This document shows positions 42,514 through 51,737 of a stretch of 64,000 nt of DNA, one piece after another (position 1 is the first letter of the stretch; each line of letters begins with the position of its first letter). The notes under the pieces are model-generated. The model was not told the origin of the DNA. It worked only from the letters and a program-made list of their open reading frames with translations, and ran no database searches. Origin of the DNA: Hyphomicrobiales bacterium. Lineage in GTDB: Bacteria; Pseudomonadota; Alphaproteobacteria; Rhizobiales; Devosiaceae. The DNA lies in contig JAIYDI010000018.1 of NCBI GenBank assembly GCA_027487555.1, positions 124,001 through 188,000 of the forward strand, in the 5' to 3' direction. The position numbers and the translations under genes are program-made.

Positions 42514-44271
42514 CTAGACGAACAGGTTGAGGCCACGCTGTGGAGCGGTGCCGCGATAGATTTCGACGGGGGCAGGCGCGGCGTCGGCGGCGGCGAGCGG
42601 GCCATCCGAACGACCCCGAGCGGCGCCGCCCCAGCCTTCGAAGCTCTGGCCGTTGCGGCCAAAGCCGTTTTGACCCAGCGAGAACTCAAGATTTGTCTTC
42701 GACATGTCGAGGCCGGCCTGCTGCAGGGCCTGCTGCAAGGAGCGCTGGTCGCGCTGCATCATGTCGAGGGTTTCGGCGCGCTCGACAGTCATCCGGGCCT
42801 GGACGACGCCGGAATTGTCAACACTGAGCCGCACGTCTATGCGGCCGAGTTCGGGTGGATCGAGGCGGATCTGGAAGCGCTTCGAACCGGCCTCGACATG
42901 ACGGGCGAACTCGAACGCGACCTGGGGGAAGCTGGGGACAAGGCTTTGCGCCTGATAGGCGCCCTGGGCGGTGCGGGCGACAGCCGGGGCAGCGATGTTC
43001 GCCGGTGCCTGCGGCTGCTGGGCGAGACCGTTCGTGTCCGGCGCATCGGCGGCCGCCGCCGTCCTGTCGGGCGCAGCGCCAGCCTCGGTCTTCGCCGGTG
43101 TCACCGGATCCATCGCGCGGTCGGCCGGCCTCGTATCCACGGGTTTGGCATCGAGTGTCGCCGCTGCGTCAGTCCGCGGGACCGTCTCGGTGGGTGTTGC
43201 TTGGCCCGAAGCAGAGGGTATGGCTTGCCCTGTGCCATCGGTGGTCTTCGAAGCGCCGAGCGGTGTGTCGGGCAGGTCGAGGCTGGGCGGCGTGAAAGCT
43301 CCGGTCTCGGATCCGGGCTTGGCGGGCTTCGGCTGGGCAATGCGCTGCACAAGGTCGGCGATCTCGGCCGCTGCGTCGTCGGCAAGCCCGAGTGCGTCGA
43401 GGATTTGCGGCGTGGTGGCCGTGCTTTCGAGTGTCTTGCCGAGCGCGGTGAGCTTTTCGGCGAGCGCCGGGGCCTTCTCGGAGAGTTTGTCGGCGACCTG
43501 ATCGAGCACCTTTGCGAGTTGCGCCATCACCGGGTCGAGATCGGCAGCAGGAGCGTCGGATGCCGTAGCGGCGCTGATTGCCGAAGACATCGTGTCGGTA
43601 TCGGCGGGTGCCGGGGTGCTGCCTGCGGCTTTGACTTCGGCGTCGCCATTGTCGGCGCCGACACCGGATGGCGCAAGGGCCGCGATCAGATCCTTCAGGG
43701 TCGCGGCGAGATCGGCGGCGCCGGCATTGCCGGGCGCATCGACGGTGGTGATGGTCGCGCCATTGGTGGCGGGTCCCGTCGAGGTGGGCGGTGCGAGCGC
43801 GGGCTGCGCCTGGGCAAGGAGCCCGGCAAGCACAGAGGCCAGGTCATCGACGCTCTCGAGCTGCTTCGCATCGGGGTTGCCCCCCGCTTCGAGGCTATCG
43901 TTGAGGGCGGTCAGCGCATCGGCGAGCGACTTGAGGAGGCTCTTGCCGCCAGTGGTGTCGAGCTGCTTTGCCGCATCCACTATGGCAGCGAGATCGGTGG
44001 GCATACCGGCCGTTGGATCGGTTTGCGCAGGAACGGACAGGGTGGGCGCGACAGGCGTGTCGGTTTCGCCCGCGGAGTCGAGCAGCTTGCCGGTGAGACC
44101 AGCAAGATCAGACGTGGCGCCCTCGGCTCCGTTGCCGCTACCAAGCAGCGCCAAGAGCTGGGAGAAGAGGCTGCCGTCACCGGTGGCGCCGGTCGCAGGG
44201 GTGTTGGCGTCACCCGTCAGGGACGACGTAGCGCCAGCAGGAACAGGGGAAAATCCGACGGTAGCCGACAC
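42514..44271 (-). CDS. fliK: flagellar hook-length control protein FliK
   Basis: Protein of about 585 residues, mostly Ala, Asp, Pro and Thr-rich and poorly conserved. The conserved FliK C-terminal domain is at about residues 470-560, with FEFARHVEAGSKRFQIRLDPPELGRIDVRLSVDNSGVVQARMTVERAETLDMMQRDQRSLQQALQQAGLDM split by short linkers; the LDPPELGRI core is diagnostic. It acts as a secreted ruler and switches export specificity through FlhB. GAGG six bases upstream favours the GTG start at 44271; a GTG at 44298 is the alternative. First gene of the fliK-flgD operon. Confidence 0.92.
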   Translation of the reverse strand: MSATVGFSPVPAGATSSLTGDANTPATGATGDGSLFSQLLALLGSGNGAEGATSDLAGLTGKLLDSAGETDTPVAPTLSVPAQTDPTAGMPTDLAAIVDAAKQLDTTGGKSLLKSLADALTALNDSLEAGGNPDAKQLESVDDLASVLAGLLAQAQPALAPPTSTGPATNGATITTVDAPGNAGAADLAATLKDLIAALAPSGVGADNGDAEVKAAGSTPAPADTDTMSSAISAATASDAPAADLDPVMAQLAKVLDQVADKLSEKAPALAEKLTALGKTLESTATTPQILDALGLADDAAAEIADLVQRIAQPKPAKPGSETGAFTPPSLDLPDTPLGASKTTDGTGQAIPSASGQATPTETVPRTDAAATLDAKPVDTRPADRAMDPVTPAKTEAGAAPDRTAAAADAPDTNGLAQQPQAPANIAAPAVARTAQGAYQAQSLVPSFPQVAFEFARHVEAGSKRFQIRLDPPELGRIDVRLSVDNSGVVQARMTVERAETLDMMQRDQRSLQQALQQAGLDMSKTNLEFSLGQNGFGRNGQSFEGWGGAARGRSDGPLAAADAAPAPVEIYRGTAPQRGLNLFV

Positions 44272-44505
44272 GATACGCCTCAGGATGCCAACTTGCACAA
44301 AAGCTGATGCAAGTGGCGTGCCGGATAGGAAAACAATTCAAAATCAATGGGTTGCTGGAATCATGTGCGAGGCAGATTCAACTCTGGGCAGGGTGTGCCC
44401 GGCAGGAATTGCCGGCCTGCGCAGGGACGGCTAGTCAGCGGGGCCGGTTTGGCGCTATACGCCTGCCCATCCAATGGCCCTTGAACCCATCCGGATGGAC
44501 AGGAA

Positions 44506-45657
44506 ATGCTGAATTCTCTCGATGTGCCGAAGCGGCCCGAGGACACGCGCGTCGTTGTCGCGATGTCGGGCGGTGTCGATAGCTCCGTGGTGGCGGGTCT
44601 GCTCGCCCGCGACGGCTATGACGTGGTGGGCGTCACCCTGCAGCTCTACGACCACGGCGAGGCGACGCACCGCAAGGGTGCCTGCTGCGCGGGCCAGGAT
44701 ATCCACGATGCCCGGCGCGTGGCGGCGGCGCTCGACATTCCGCACTATGTGCTCGACTACGAGCAGCGCTTCAAGAACGCGGTGATGGAGCCTTTCGCCA
44801 ATGCCTATCGGCAGGGTGAGACGCCAGTGCCCTGCATCGCGTGCAACCAGAGCGTCAAGTTCGTCGACCTGTTGGAGGTGGCGAAGGACCTCGGCGCCGA
44901 TGTGCTCGCCACCGGCCATTATGTCCAGAGCCGGCTGGTCGATGGCCGCAGGCGGCTGTTCCGCCCTGTGGACGACAGCCGCGACCAGAGCTATTTCCTG
45001 TTCGCCACCACGCAGCAGCAGCTCGATTTCCTGCGCTTTCCGCTGGGGGGCATGACCAAGCCCGAAGTACGTGCGCTGGCGCGTGAGTTCGGACTCGAAG
45101 TGGCGGAAAAGCATGACAGCCAGGACATCTGCTTCGTGCCGCAGGGCAAGTATGCCGACGTGATCAGGAAGATGCACCCGGAAGCGCTCATGGGCGGCGA
45201 GATCGTGCATCTCGACGGGCGCGTGCTGGGGCAGCATGAGGGCATCGTCAACTACACGGTGGGGCAGCGGAAGGGCCTGGGGATCGCGGCGGGCGAACCG
45301 CTCTACGTCATAAAGCTCGAGCACAGGACGAGCCGTGTCATTGTCGGGCCGAAAGAGGCGCTGATGACCAAGGTGCTGCGCCTGCGCGACGTGAACTGGC
45401 TGGGGGCGGCGGCGCTTGCCGATCTCGCCCGGGGCAATGGCCTGCCGGTCGAGGTGAAGGTGCGCTCGACGCGGCCGCCGCAGCCGGGCGCCATTCACAT
45501 GCAGGACGGCCAGGTTTTCGTGACGCTGTTTACCGGTGAGCACGGGATTTCGCCGGGGCAGGCCTGCGTGTTCTATGCCGACGAGCGCGACACGACCGAA
45601 GTGCTGGGCGGCGGCTTCATCGCCGAGGCGGTGCCAGAAGCGCTGGTCGCCGCCTGA
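44506..45657 (+). CDS. mnmA: tRNA-specific 2-thiouridylase MnmA
   Basis: Protein of 383 residues. The PP-loop is [10 protein letters not shown] at residues 19-28. The first catalytic cysteine is in [11 protein letters not shown] and the second in [13 protein letters not shown], and the C-terminal beta-barrel domain has [10 protein letters not shown]. It thiolates U34 of the tRNAs for Lys, Glu and Gln using ATP and a sulfur relay. The start at 44506 gives [14 protein letters not shown]. It has 207 bases of upstream space divergent from fliK and is followed by a small membrane-protein gene on the opposite strand. Confidence 0.97.
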   Translation: MLNSLDVPKRPEDTRVVVAMSGGVDSSVVAGLLARDGYDVVGVTLQLYDHGEATHRKGACCAGQDIHDARRVAAALDIPHYVLDYEQRFKNAVMEPFANAYRQGETPVPCIACNQSVKFVDLLEVAKDLGADVLATGHYVQSRLVDGRRRLFRPVDDSRDQSYFLFATTQQQLDFLRFPLGGMTKPEVRALAREFGLEVAEKHDSQDICFVPQGKYADVIRKMHPEALMGGEIVHLDGRVLGQHEGIVNYTVGQRKGLGIAAGEPLYVIKLEHRTSRVIVGPKEALMTKVLRLRDVNWLGAAALADLARGNGLPVEVKVRSTRPPQPGAIHMQDGQVFVTLFTGEHGISPGQACVFYADERDTTEVLGGGFIAEAVPEALVAA

Positions 45658-45858
45658 TCAGGGCGTGGCAGGCGCGGCCGGCTCCGCGGTTTTGGCTGCA
45701 GTCGCGGCCTCGCGCAGCGCCTGGTAGTTGGCGAGGCCACCCATCATCGCGGAAACCGCATAGACGAGGATCAGCACCCCGAGGATCAGGATGACGATCC
45801 GGGCGCCATTGAGCTTGAGCGGGCTTTGCTTTTGCGGTTCGGGCGGGGTCTGGGTCAT
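45658..45858 (-). CDS. small single-pass membrane protein
   Basis: Protein of 66 residues with one hydrophobic helix at about residues 20-40 (RIVILILGVLILVYAVSAMMGG). A Pro/Gln/Lys-rich N-terminus and an Ala/Pro-rich tail lie on either side. The stop codon directly abuts the mnmA stop in the opposite direction. A gene this short is uncertain, but the hydrophobicity pattern and the convergent placement support it; the ribosome site is weak. I do not recognise the family. Confidence 0.5.
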   Translation of the reverse strand: MTQTPPEPQKQSPLKLNGARIVILILGVLILVYAVSAMMGGLANYQALREAATAAKTAEPAAPATP

Positions 45859-45953
45859 ATTGTCCGACGTATCGCCGAAAAGCGCCGGGGGCAAGGCTCC
45901 GGGCTGTCGCAGCGGTGTGCCGCATTGAGTCTGCGCGCATTTGGAGCGGGCGA

Positions 45954-47108
45954 TCAGGTTTCCGAAGCCGGGCTGCGCAGCTTTTCGCGCAGCTCGGTGG
46001 AGGAGATGCCGGGCGTGCGGGGCAGGTAGTGAATCTGGACGCCGCGATAGTTGCGAACCTGTTCGTAGCGGGGGTGGTCCTTCCAGTCGTCGCCGATGAC
46101 GAGATGGGCGGCGCCGAAGCGCTCGATATCGAATTCCTTCTGATCGAGCTGGCGCTGCATGAAAACCTCGCGCACGAAGGGCAGGTCCCGGACGCGTGCG
46201 GCGCGTTCGTCCTCCGACTGCATCGGCTGCTTGCCGCGCTGCGCCGCAACCGCGTCGGACACCACTCCGACTACGAGATGATCGCCCAGCTTTGCGGCGC
46301 GCTCCAGCAGTCTGAGGTGGCCGTGGTGAAACAGGTCCCACGTGCCATAGGCCAAGACCGTGACGCGGGGAATGGGCTCGAAGCAGGCCGTGTCGACGGG
46401 CCCGAGCTCGCTGTTTTTTTTCGGGATGCGCCATTCCGGCCCGAAGCGCCAGGCGAGATAGTCTTCGATTGGGGAGGGGATGTTCACCGTCAGGTTGGCG
46501 TAGCCCGGCCAGAATACTTTCCGGCGATTCTCGATCAGATGCGCGGGCTTGCGGCGCAGGGTTTCGGAGTTGATGTTGAGGTAGCGGCCCTCGCTGATGC
46601 CGGAATAGAAGTAATAGATGTCGAGGATTGCGCCTTCGTTGTCGAGATCGACGAAGGCGTGCTGCATCGGTCGGCCATCGAAATAGACCTCGCGCATGAG
46701 GACGAACCGATTGGCATAGAACAATTTGACGGTGGCGAGCCCGAAGGCAAAAGCCTCGGCGTTGGAGCGATAGGCGACGCCGATACGGATATCGACATCG
46801 GTGTCGGAGGCGATGATGCGCTGTTCACGCGCATAGCCGAGGGCGGTTCCGACGCCGATCCACCACGGCGGGATGCCGGCGCGCCCAAAATTTAGCGGGT
46901 CGTTGAGCAGGCTGGCGGCGCGTCGCAGCGTGCGCAGCAGGCCGAGATTGCCCGACACGCGCACGATCAGGTTATCCGAGTATCTCAAAGATACGCGGCC
47001 TGCCATGTGATCACGGATACCTTCGGACTTCGCCATAAGGAAGCGCTGGGGGCGCGCGAAGGCGTCAGCTATCCGGGTTCCTGTGTCGCGGTCCACATCT
47101 GGCATCAT
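45954..47108 (-). CDS. LicD-like phosphotransferase fused to a cytidylyltransferase
   Basis: Protein of 384 residues with two domains. Residues about 80-225 resemble the LicD nucleotidyltransferase fold, with IPPWWIGVGTALGYAREQRIIASDTDVDIR; D102, D104 and D106 would bind metal. LicD proteins transfer phosphocholine or similar groups onto cell-surface sugars. Residues 249-375 are a TagD/GlyCT-type cytidylyltransferase: VTVLAYGTWDLFHHGHLRLLERA with the HxGH motif (H261, H264), and a C-terminal PGISSTELREKL. The fusion suggests one polypeptide that both activates an alcohol phosphate with CTP and transfers it. The alcohol (choline, ethanolamine, glycerol or ribitol type) cannot be decided. The start is one of two tandem ATGs at 47108. 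Confidence 0.82.
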   Translation of the reverse strand: MMPDVDRDTGTRIADAFARPQRFLMAKSEGIRDHMAGRVSLRYSDNLIVRVSGNLGLLRTLRRAASLLNDPLNFGRAGIPPWWIGVGTALGYAREQRIIASDTDVDIRIGVAYRSNAEAFAFGLATVKLFYANRFVLMREVYFDGRPMQHAFVDLDNEGAILDIYYFYSGISEGRYLNINSETLRRKPAHLIENRRKVFWPGYANLTVNIPSPIEDYLAWRFGPEWRIPKKNSELGPVDTACFEPIPRVTVLAYGTWDLFHHGHLRLLERAAKLGDHLVVGVVSDAVAAQRGKQPMQSEDERAARVRDLPFVREVFMQRQLDQKEFDIERFGAAHLVIGDDWKDHPRYEQVRNYRGVQIHYLPRTPGISSTELREKLRSPASET

Positions 47109-47330
47109 CGATCGTCCCTTGGGGCGTCATGTGCATCTATCAAGATATGTTCGGCTCTTGCTGCACCGCAAGCCGGTTGAACGTGCTTCGTATTCGCCGC
47201 CATGCAACAAGTGCGGAGCGTCGGCGCGGCGCAGAGGATGGGCCGCAGGCGAAAATAGTCGAGATTTGACCAAAGGAACACGGAGGAGGGCGCGTCACAT
47301 GTTCGGATCATTGAGGGAAAGCCCCGTCAG

Positions 47331-47903
47331 GTGCTGCGGACAACTGAATTGACGCCACAATTCGTCGAGACACAAAGAGCCACCACGCCAAGCGACGAGG
47401 CGTTGATCCGCCGCGCCGTGGGCGGGGACCGGCAGGCCTTCGCGGCGCTGGTGGAGCGCCACTATGATTTCGTCTTTCGCACCGCCTGCAAATGGTGCGG
47501 CAAGGCATCGGATGCCGAGGATGTTGCGCAGGAGGTGGTGATCAAGCTCGCGGGCGTGCTCAAGAGTTTCGATCACCGCAGTCAGTTCACCTCGTGGCTC
47601 TATCGCGTGACGCTGAACGCGGTGCGTGACATGCAGCGGGCGCGGAGCCGGCGCGGCAGGAATATCGATCGCTATGCAGAAGTGGCGCCCGAGGAATACC
47701 TGCCCGACCAGGAGGATTCCGCCGCCGCCAAGGAAATGTGGACTGCCGTGCGCCGCCTGCCCGACCAGCAACGGGACGCAGTGCTGCTGATTTATGCGGA
47801 GGGGATGAGCCACGCGGAAGCGGGCGTGATCATGGGGTGCAAGGAGGCAACCGTCTCCTGGCATGTGCATGAGGCCAAGAAGACATTGCGGGGGCTGCTG
47901 TGA
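47331..47903 (+). CDS. ECF-type RNA polymerase sigma factor
   Basis: Protein of 190 residues. Region 2 (about 25-95) has RQAFAALVERHYDFVFRTACKWCGKASDAEDVAQEVVIKL and SWLYRVTLNAVRDMQRAR. Region 4 (about 130-185) has RLPDQQRDAVLLIYAEGMSHAEAGVIMGCKEATVSWHVHEAKK, with a helix-turn-helix ending in WHVHEA. No anti-sigma gene of the classical small kind follows; instead its stop codon overlaps the GTG start of a membrane VWA protein. The start is uncertain: a GTG at 47331 is used here. GGAACA at 47275 resembles an ECF minus-35 but no matching minus-10 at normal spacing was found. Confidence 0.93.
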   Translation: MLRTTELTPQFVETQRATTPSDEALIRRAVGGDRQAFAALVERHYDFVFRTACKWCGKASDAEDVAQEVVIKLAGVLKSFDHRSQFTSWLYRVTLNAVRDMQRARSRRGRNIDRYAEVAPEEYLPDQEDSAAAKEMWTAVRRLPDQQRDAVLLIYAEGMSHAEAGVIMGCKEATVSWHVHEAKKTLRGLL

Positions 47904-50008
47904 GTGACAAGATGAACGACGACAAGCTCAAGCTGCTCGGGACTTCCAACCTGCCCACTCCGCGCGCGGAGGCAAAGAAGCTCGCCATGGTGGCGGCGCT
48001 CGCCGCATTCGACGCGGAACAGGCAAACAAACACGCACCCCAAGGAAGCGCCCTCGGTGCCCGTCTCAGGTCCATCACCGCGATGATGCGAGGGACCTTC
48101 GAGATGAACACGCGACTGAGTTATGGGTTCGGCACTGCCGCGATTGCCCTGCTGCTGCTGCCGCTCGGCTACCAGCTTTATACGACGACGGCGATCTCGC
48201 CTGTTGGCCGGACGGAAGTGCCGGTGTTGGCGGCGAAGCCGGCCGACGCGCCTGTGACGACTGAGTTGAAGCAGGACAGCGCCGCGGATGCGGGTGCGGC
48301 ACGCGCCGAAGGTGGTGTGGTGGCCGATGCGGAAGTCGCCTCGCAGGTGGCGAACTCGACCGCCGCCGTTGCACCCAGCACGGTCGCCGCGACACCGCAA
48401 ATAGCCCGCAAGATGGCTGCCCCCGAGGTGATGGCCGAGATGGCGCCGGTGGCCGAGGGCGAGGCGGACATTGCCGTGGGCATGGCCGCGCCTATGGCAG
48501 CATTGGCGTCGCCCGCCGGCGGGTTGCCGCAGGTGGCGGCGCCTTCGGGCGACCAGTTCCAGAGCTTTGCCGAAAGCCCGGTCAAGCTTGTCGCGGCCGA
48601 GCCGGTTTCGACCTTCTCGATCGATGTCGATACGGCGAGCTATGCCTATACGCGCCAGATGCTGAGCGAAGGCTATGTGCCCGAGCCCGACGCGGTGCGG
48701 ATCGAGGAACTGATCAACTATTTCAGCTACGACTACCCGGCCGCGACCGACAAGGCGAAGCCGTTTCAGCCGAGCGTGATGGTCTATCCCGCCCCCTGGA
48801 ATGCCGAGCACCAGATCGTGCAGATCGGCATCAAGGGCTATGTGCCGCCGGTGACGGAGCACAAGGCGGCGAACCTCGTGTTCCTCATCGATACGTCAGG
48901 CTCGATGGATGAGCCCAACAAGCTGCCATTGCTGAAGCGGGCCTTCGCGCTGCTCGTGAACCAGCTGAGCGAGAACGACACGATCTCCATTGTCGCCTAT
49001 GCCGGTTCGGCGGGCGTTGTGCTGGAGCCGACCAGGGCGACGGAAAAGGGCAAGATCCTCGCGGCGCTGGACAATCTGTCGGCTGGCGGCTCGACTGCGG
49101 GCGCCGCGGGCATCGAGCTCGCCTATCGGCTGGCCGACGCGCACAAGATCGAGGGCGGAAACAACCGTGTGATCCTCGCGACCGATGGCGACTTCAATGT
49201 CGGTATCGAGGACCCGGAAGAGCTGAAGCGCTTCATCGGCAAGAAACGTGACACTGGCGTGTTCCTCTCGGTGCTGGGCTTCGGCGAGGGCAATTACGGC
49301 GACGACACAGCACAGGCCCTGGCGCAGAACGGCAATGGCAATGCCAGCTATATCGACAGCTTCAAGGAAGCGCAGAAGGTGCTGGTGGAAGATGCGGGCG
49401 GCACGCTCGAAACCATCGCCAAGGACGTGAAGATCCAGGTGGAGTTCAACCCTCTGCTGGTGAGTGAGTACCGGCTGATCGGCTACGAGACCCGGGCGCT
49501 CAACCGCGAGGACTTCAACAACGACAAGGTCGATGCGGGCGATGTGGGGGCGGGAACAAGCGTGACCGCGCTTTACGAGATCACGCCCGTGGGGGCGAAA
49601 TCGCAGCAGATCGACCCACTGCGCTATGGCGATATGCCGCCGCAGCCTGCCGGGCTTGCCGGCCCCGATGCCGAGCTCGGCTTTTTGAAGCTGCGCTACA
49701 AGCTGCCTGACGGTGCGACGAGCCAGTTGATCGAGGTACCGATCAAGCACGACAGCGCGGCCACGAGCCTCGACTCGGCACCCGACGACGCGCGCTTCGC
49801 CGCTGCGGTGGCCGCTTTCGGGCAGAAACTCAAGGGCTCCGCTTACGGCGAGATGAGCTGGGACGCGATCCGGGCTCTGGCCGCTGGCGCAAAGGGCAAG
49901 GACGAAGCCGGGCACCGGGCCGAGTTTGTGCAACTGGTGGGCCTTGCGGGCCAGATCGTCGGGACCGGACCGGTCTGCGCGAGCGATAGCGAGACCAACT
50001 GCCGGTAG
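47900..50008 (+). CDS. membrane-anchored von Willebrand factor A protein (YfbK-like)
   Basis: Protein of 702 residues. Residues 1-70 are polar and helical (KLAMVAALAAFDAEQANKHAPQGSALGARLRSI), followed by a membrane helix at about 72-97 and an Ala-rich, probably periplasmic stretch to about 230. Then come the Von_Willebrand-type segment (FSIDVDTASYAYTRQMLSEGYVPEPDAVRIEELINYF), the VWA domain with MIDAS motif DTSGSMDEPN near residue 331 and later TDGDFNVG, and a C-terminal DUF3520-like part. The family is YfbK-like; function is unknown. Its GTG start overlaps the sigma-factor stop (GTGA), so the two are translationally coupled; the short N-terminal cytoplasmic segment could act as an anti-sigma element (inference). 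Confidence 0.88.
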   Translation: MSDKMNDDKLKLLGTSNLPTPRAEAKKLAMVAALAAFDAEQANKHAPQGSALGARLRSITAMMRGTFEMNTRLSYGFGTAAIALLLLPLGYQLYTTTAISPVGRTEVPVLAAKPADAPVTTELKQDSAADAGAARAEGGVVADAEVASQVANSTAAVAPSTVAATPQIARKMAAPEVMAEMAPVAEGEADIAVGMAAPMAALASPAGGLPQVAAPSGDQFQSFAESPVKLVAAEPVSTFSIDVDTASYAYTRQMLSEGYVPEPDAVRIEELINYFSYDYPAATDKAKPFQPSVMVYPAPWNAEHQIVQIGIKGYVPPVTEHKAANLVFLIDTSGSMDEPNKLPLLKRAFALLVNQLSENDTISIVAYAGSAGVVLEPTRATEKGKILAALDNLSAGGSTAGAAGIELAYRLADAHKIEGGNNRVILATDGDFNVGIEDPEELKRFIGKKRDTGVFLSVLGFGEGNYGDDTAQALAQNGNGNASYIDSFKEAQKVLVEDAGGTLETIAKDVKIQVEFNPLLVSEYRLIGYETRALNREDFNNDKVDAGDVGAGTSVTALYEITPVGAKSQQIDPLRYGDMPPQPAGLAGPDAELGFLKLRYKLPDGATSQLIEVPIKHDSAATSLDSAPDDARFAAAVAAFGQKLKGSAYGEMSWDAIRALAAGAKGKDEAGHRAEFVQLVGLAGQIVGTGPVCASDSETNCR

Positions 50009-50084
50009 GCGCTTTTTGTCGGGATCGACAGGCGCAAGCCGCCTGTCCCGGAAGTAGCGCCGGTACCGCCCCCCACGGCGCTAT

Positions 50085-50118
50085 GAGCGCGGTTCCCCTT
50101 GCTGGGGGAGCCGCGCTC
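50085..50118. terminator. bidirectional terminator hairpin
   Basis: GAGCGCGGTTCCCC (50085-50098) pairs with GGGGGAGCCGCGCTC (50104-50118), with a CACCATTTT tail on the plus strand. It lies between the convergent VWA gene and the dioxygenase-like gene. Confidence 0.75.
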
Positions 50119-50127
50119 TCACCATTT

Positions 50128-51078
50128 TCAGAGCGGCTTGAGGCCAGCCTCGATCGCGGCGCGGCGGGGTTCGAGGAAGGGGGGAAGCGCCAGGGCTTCT
50201 CCCAGCGTTTCCAGCGGTTCGTCAGCGGTGAAGCCGGGGCCGTCGGTGGCGATTTCGAAAAGGATACCGTTGGGCTCGCGGAAATAGAGCGAGGTGAAGT
50301 AGTAGCGCTCGACCTCGCCCGAGGAGCGCAGCCCAAAGCTCGTGACGCGGCGTACCCAGTGGTCGAACTCGGCCTTGTCGGGCGTGCGGAACGCGACGTG
50401 GTGCACGCCGCCGGCGCCCGGCCTGGCCTGCGGCAGATCGGGGTTCACCTCGACATGCAGTTCGGCCGCGGCGCCCCCTGCACCCATTTCGAAGACATGG
50501 ATGGCGCCGCTGCGCTCACGCGCCGGGTAGGTGCGGACCTCGCGCATGTTCATCACCTGGGAGAGGACAGGCGCTGTGCGGGCAAGGTCGGGCACGGACA
50601 TGGTGATGGGGCCGAGGCCGATGATCTGGTGCTCGGCCGGCACGGGACTCTTCTCCCACGGATGGCCGGTCTCGGCCTTGGGGTCGGCGAGGAGGCGGAA
50701 GCGCTGCCCCTCGAAATCCTCGAAGTCCAGCGACAGGTGACCGGCGCGCTCCTTGATATTGCCGGACTGGTAGCCCTTTGCCGCAAGGTGTTCCTTCCAC
50801 CACGCGAGGGTTTCGGCGCTGCGGACGCGGAGACCTGTGCGGGTGATGGAATGCGTGCCGCGCTTTTCAGGCGCGGTCGGCCAATCGAAGAAGGTAAGAT
50901 CGGCGCCTGGCGTCGCGACGCCGTCGCCATAGAAGAGGTGATAGGCGGTGACGTCGTCCTGGTTCACCGTCTTCTTGATGAGCCGCAGCCCAAGAACCTG
51001 AGTGTAGAATTCGAGGTTGCGCGGGGCCTGCGCGGTGACCGCGGTCAAGTGGTGAATGCCCGTCAGTTCGAGTGCCAT
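50128..51078 (-). CDS. VOC-family ring-cleaving dioxygenase-type protein
   Basis: Protein of 316 residues with two glyoxalase/vicinal-oxygen-chelate repeats. The first begins [39 protein letters not shown]; the second begins near residue 150 with [30 protein letters not shown] and carries the metal histidine in [20 protein letters not shown] and the later acidic ligand in [17 protein letters not shown]. This matches the family annotated as ring-cleaving dioxygenase, which includes MhqO of Bacillus subtilis (hydroquinone detoxification). The substrate here is unknown. It is monocistronic. Confidence 0.9.
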   Translation of the reverse strand: MALELTGIHHLTAVTAQAPRNLEFYTQVLGLRLIKKTVNQDDVTAYHLFYGDGVATPGADLTFFDWPTAPEKRGTHSITRTGLRVRSAETLAWWKEHLAAKGYQSGNIKERAGHLSLDFEDFEGQRFRLLADPKAETGHPWEKSPVPAEHQIIGLGPITMSVPDLARTAPVLSQVMNMREVRTYPARERSGAIHVFEMGAGGAAAELHVEVNPDLPQARPGAGGVHHVAFRTPDKAEFDHWVRRVTSFGLRSSGEVERYYFTSLYFREPNGILFEIATDGPGFTADEPLETLGEALALPPFLEPRRAAIEAGLKPL

Positions 51079-51216
51079 GTTCGGCTCCGTTCGTTGCTCG
51101 CGTGTCAGGTTGGACTGCTTACGCGGGTTTCAAACAACGGACCAGTGCAAGGTCCGTTCGACAAATCCGAACAATCGGGCGCTCCAGTGCGGAACAAACG
51201 CTTCAGCGCGACTACC

Positions 51217-51239
51217 ACGGCGGCGCCTCGCGCCGCCGT
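51217..51239. terminator. GC-rich hairpin between the dioxygenase-like and lipoprotein genes
   Basis: ACGGCGGCG pairs with CGCCGCCGT around CCTCG. A second hairpin (ACGGACC with GGTCCGT) lies at 51137-51157. The first is placed to terminate the minus-strand lipoprotein gene, although no U-run follows. Confidence 0.5.
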
Positions 51240-51287
51240 CGAGACCGTTGGTCTGAGGCGTCAATCCTGCGTCGACGCCAATATGCG

Positions 51288-51737
51288 TTACTGCGTCAAG
51301 ACGGCCAGTGCATGCCCGGCGGCGTCGTTGATCGAGTCGACATTGAAGAGACGCAGGCCGAGCGCACTGTAATCGACGCGATAGAAGCCGTCCGCCGCGA
51401 CGGAAACGGCATGCCTCCACCTGGGGCTCGCGAGCACGTCCTGCGCCATGACGCCGGTGAATACACGATCATCGCCGACATAACGGAAGGTGTAGATCGG
51501 CAGGCCGTTCGGCAAGGCGCCAACCCTTTCGATATCCTGCTTCAAGCGGCGATCAGAGGGAGCGGGCGGCGCAGCCTCCTCATCCAGGCGATCGGCAAGC
51601 AGTACGCCGCCGGCAATGACTGCTGCACCCGCTACACAGACGCCCGGATTCCTGCCGCAATAATCTATAGGCGACGTTGCGCAGCCGCTCATCACAAGCG
51701 GCAAAACCCACAATGCGGCAATAGACCAAAAGCGCAT
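51288..51737 (-). CDS. lipoprotein with endosialidase-chaperone-like (S74) domain
   Basis: Protein of 149 residues. The start at 51737 gives MRFWSIAALWVLPLVMSGCATS: a lipoprotein signal with lipobox LVMSGC. After a short Cys- and Gly-rich part there is a segment with SDRRLKQDIERVGALPNGLPIYTFRYVGDDRVFTGVMAQDVL, the hallmark of the intramolecular chaperone of endosialidase (peptidase S74) domain. That domain normally caps tail-spike or adhesin trimers and self-cleaves; here it stands alone on a lipoprotein with no fibre part. Similar short proteins occur in Hyphomicrobiales (from memory). Function unknown. Confidence 0.8.
   Translation of the reverse strand: MRFWSIAALWVLPLVMSGCATSPIDYCGRNPGVCVAGAAVIAGGVLLADRLDEEAAPPAPSDRRLKQDIERVGALPNGLPIYTFRYVGDDRVFTGVMAQDVLASPRWRHAVSVAADGFYRVDYSALGLRLFNVDSINDAAGHALAVLTQ

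Noticed and set aside
41788-44307. Plus-strand open frame of about 840 codons opposite flgD and fliK
   Set aside because: The Gly/Arg-rich product has no recognisable domain, while the minus strand encodes FlgD and the FliK C-terminal core.
47275-47296. ECF-type promoter (GGAAC ... CGTC) before the sigma gene
   Set aside because: The spacer is only 13 bases, shorter than the usual 16-17 for such promoters, so autoregulation is not supported by this site.
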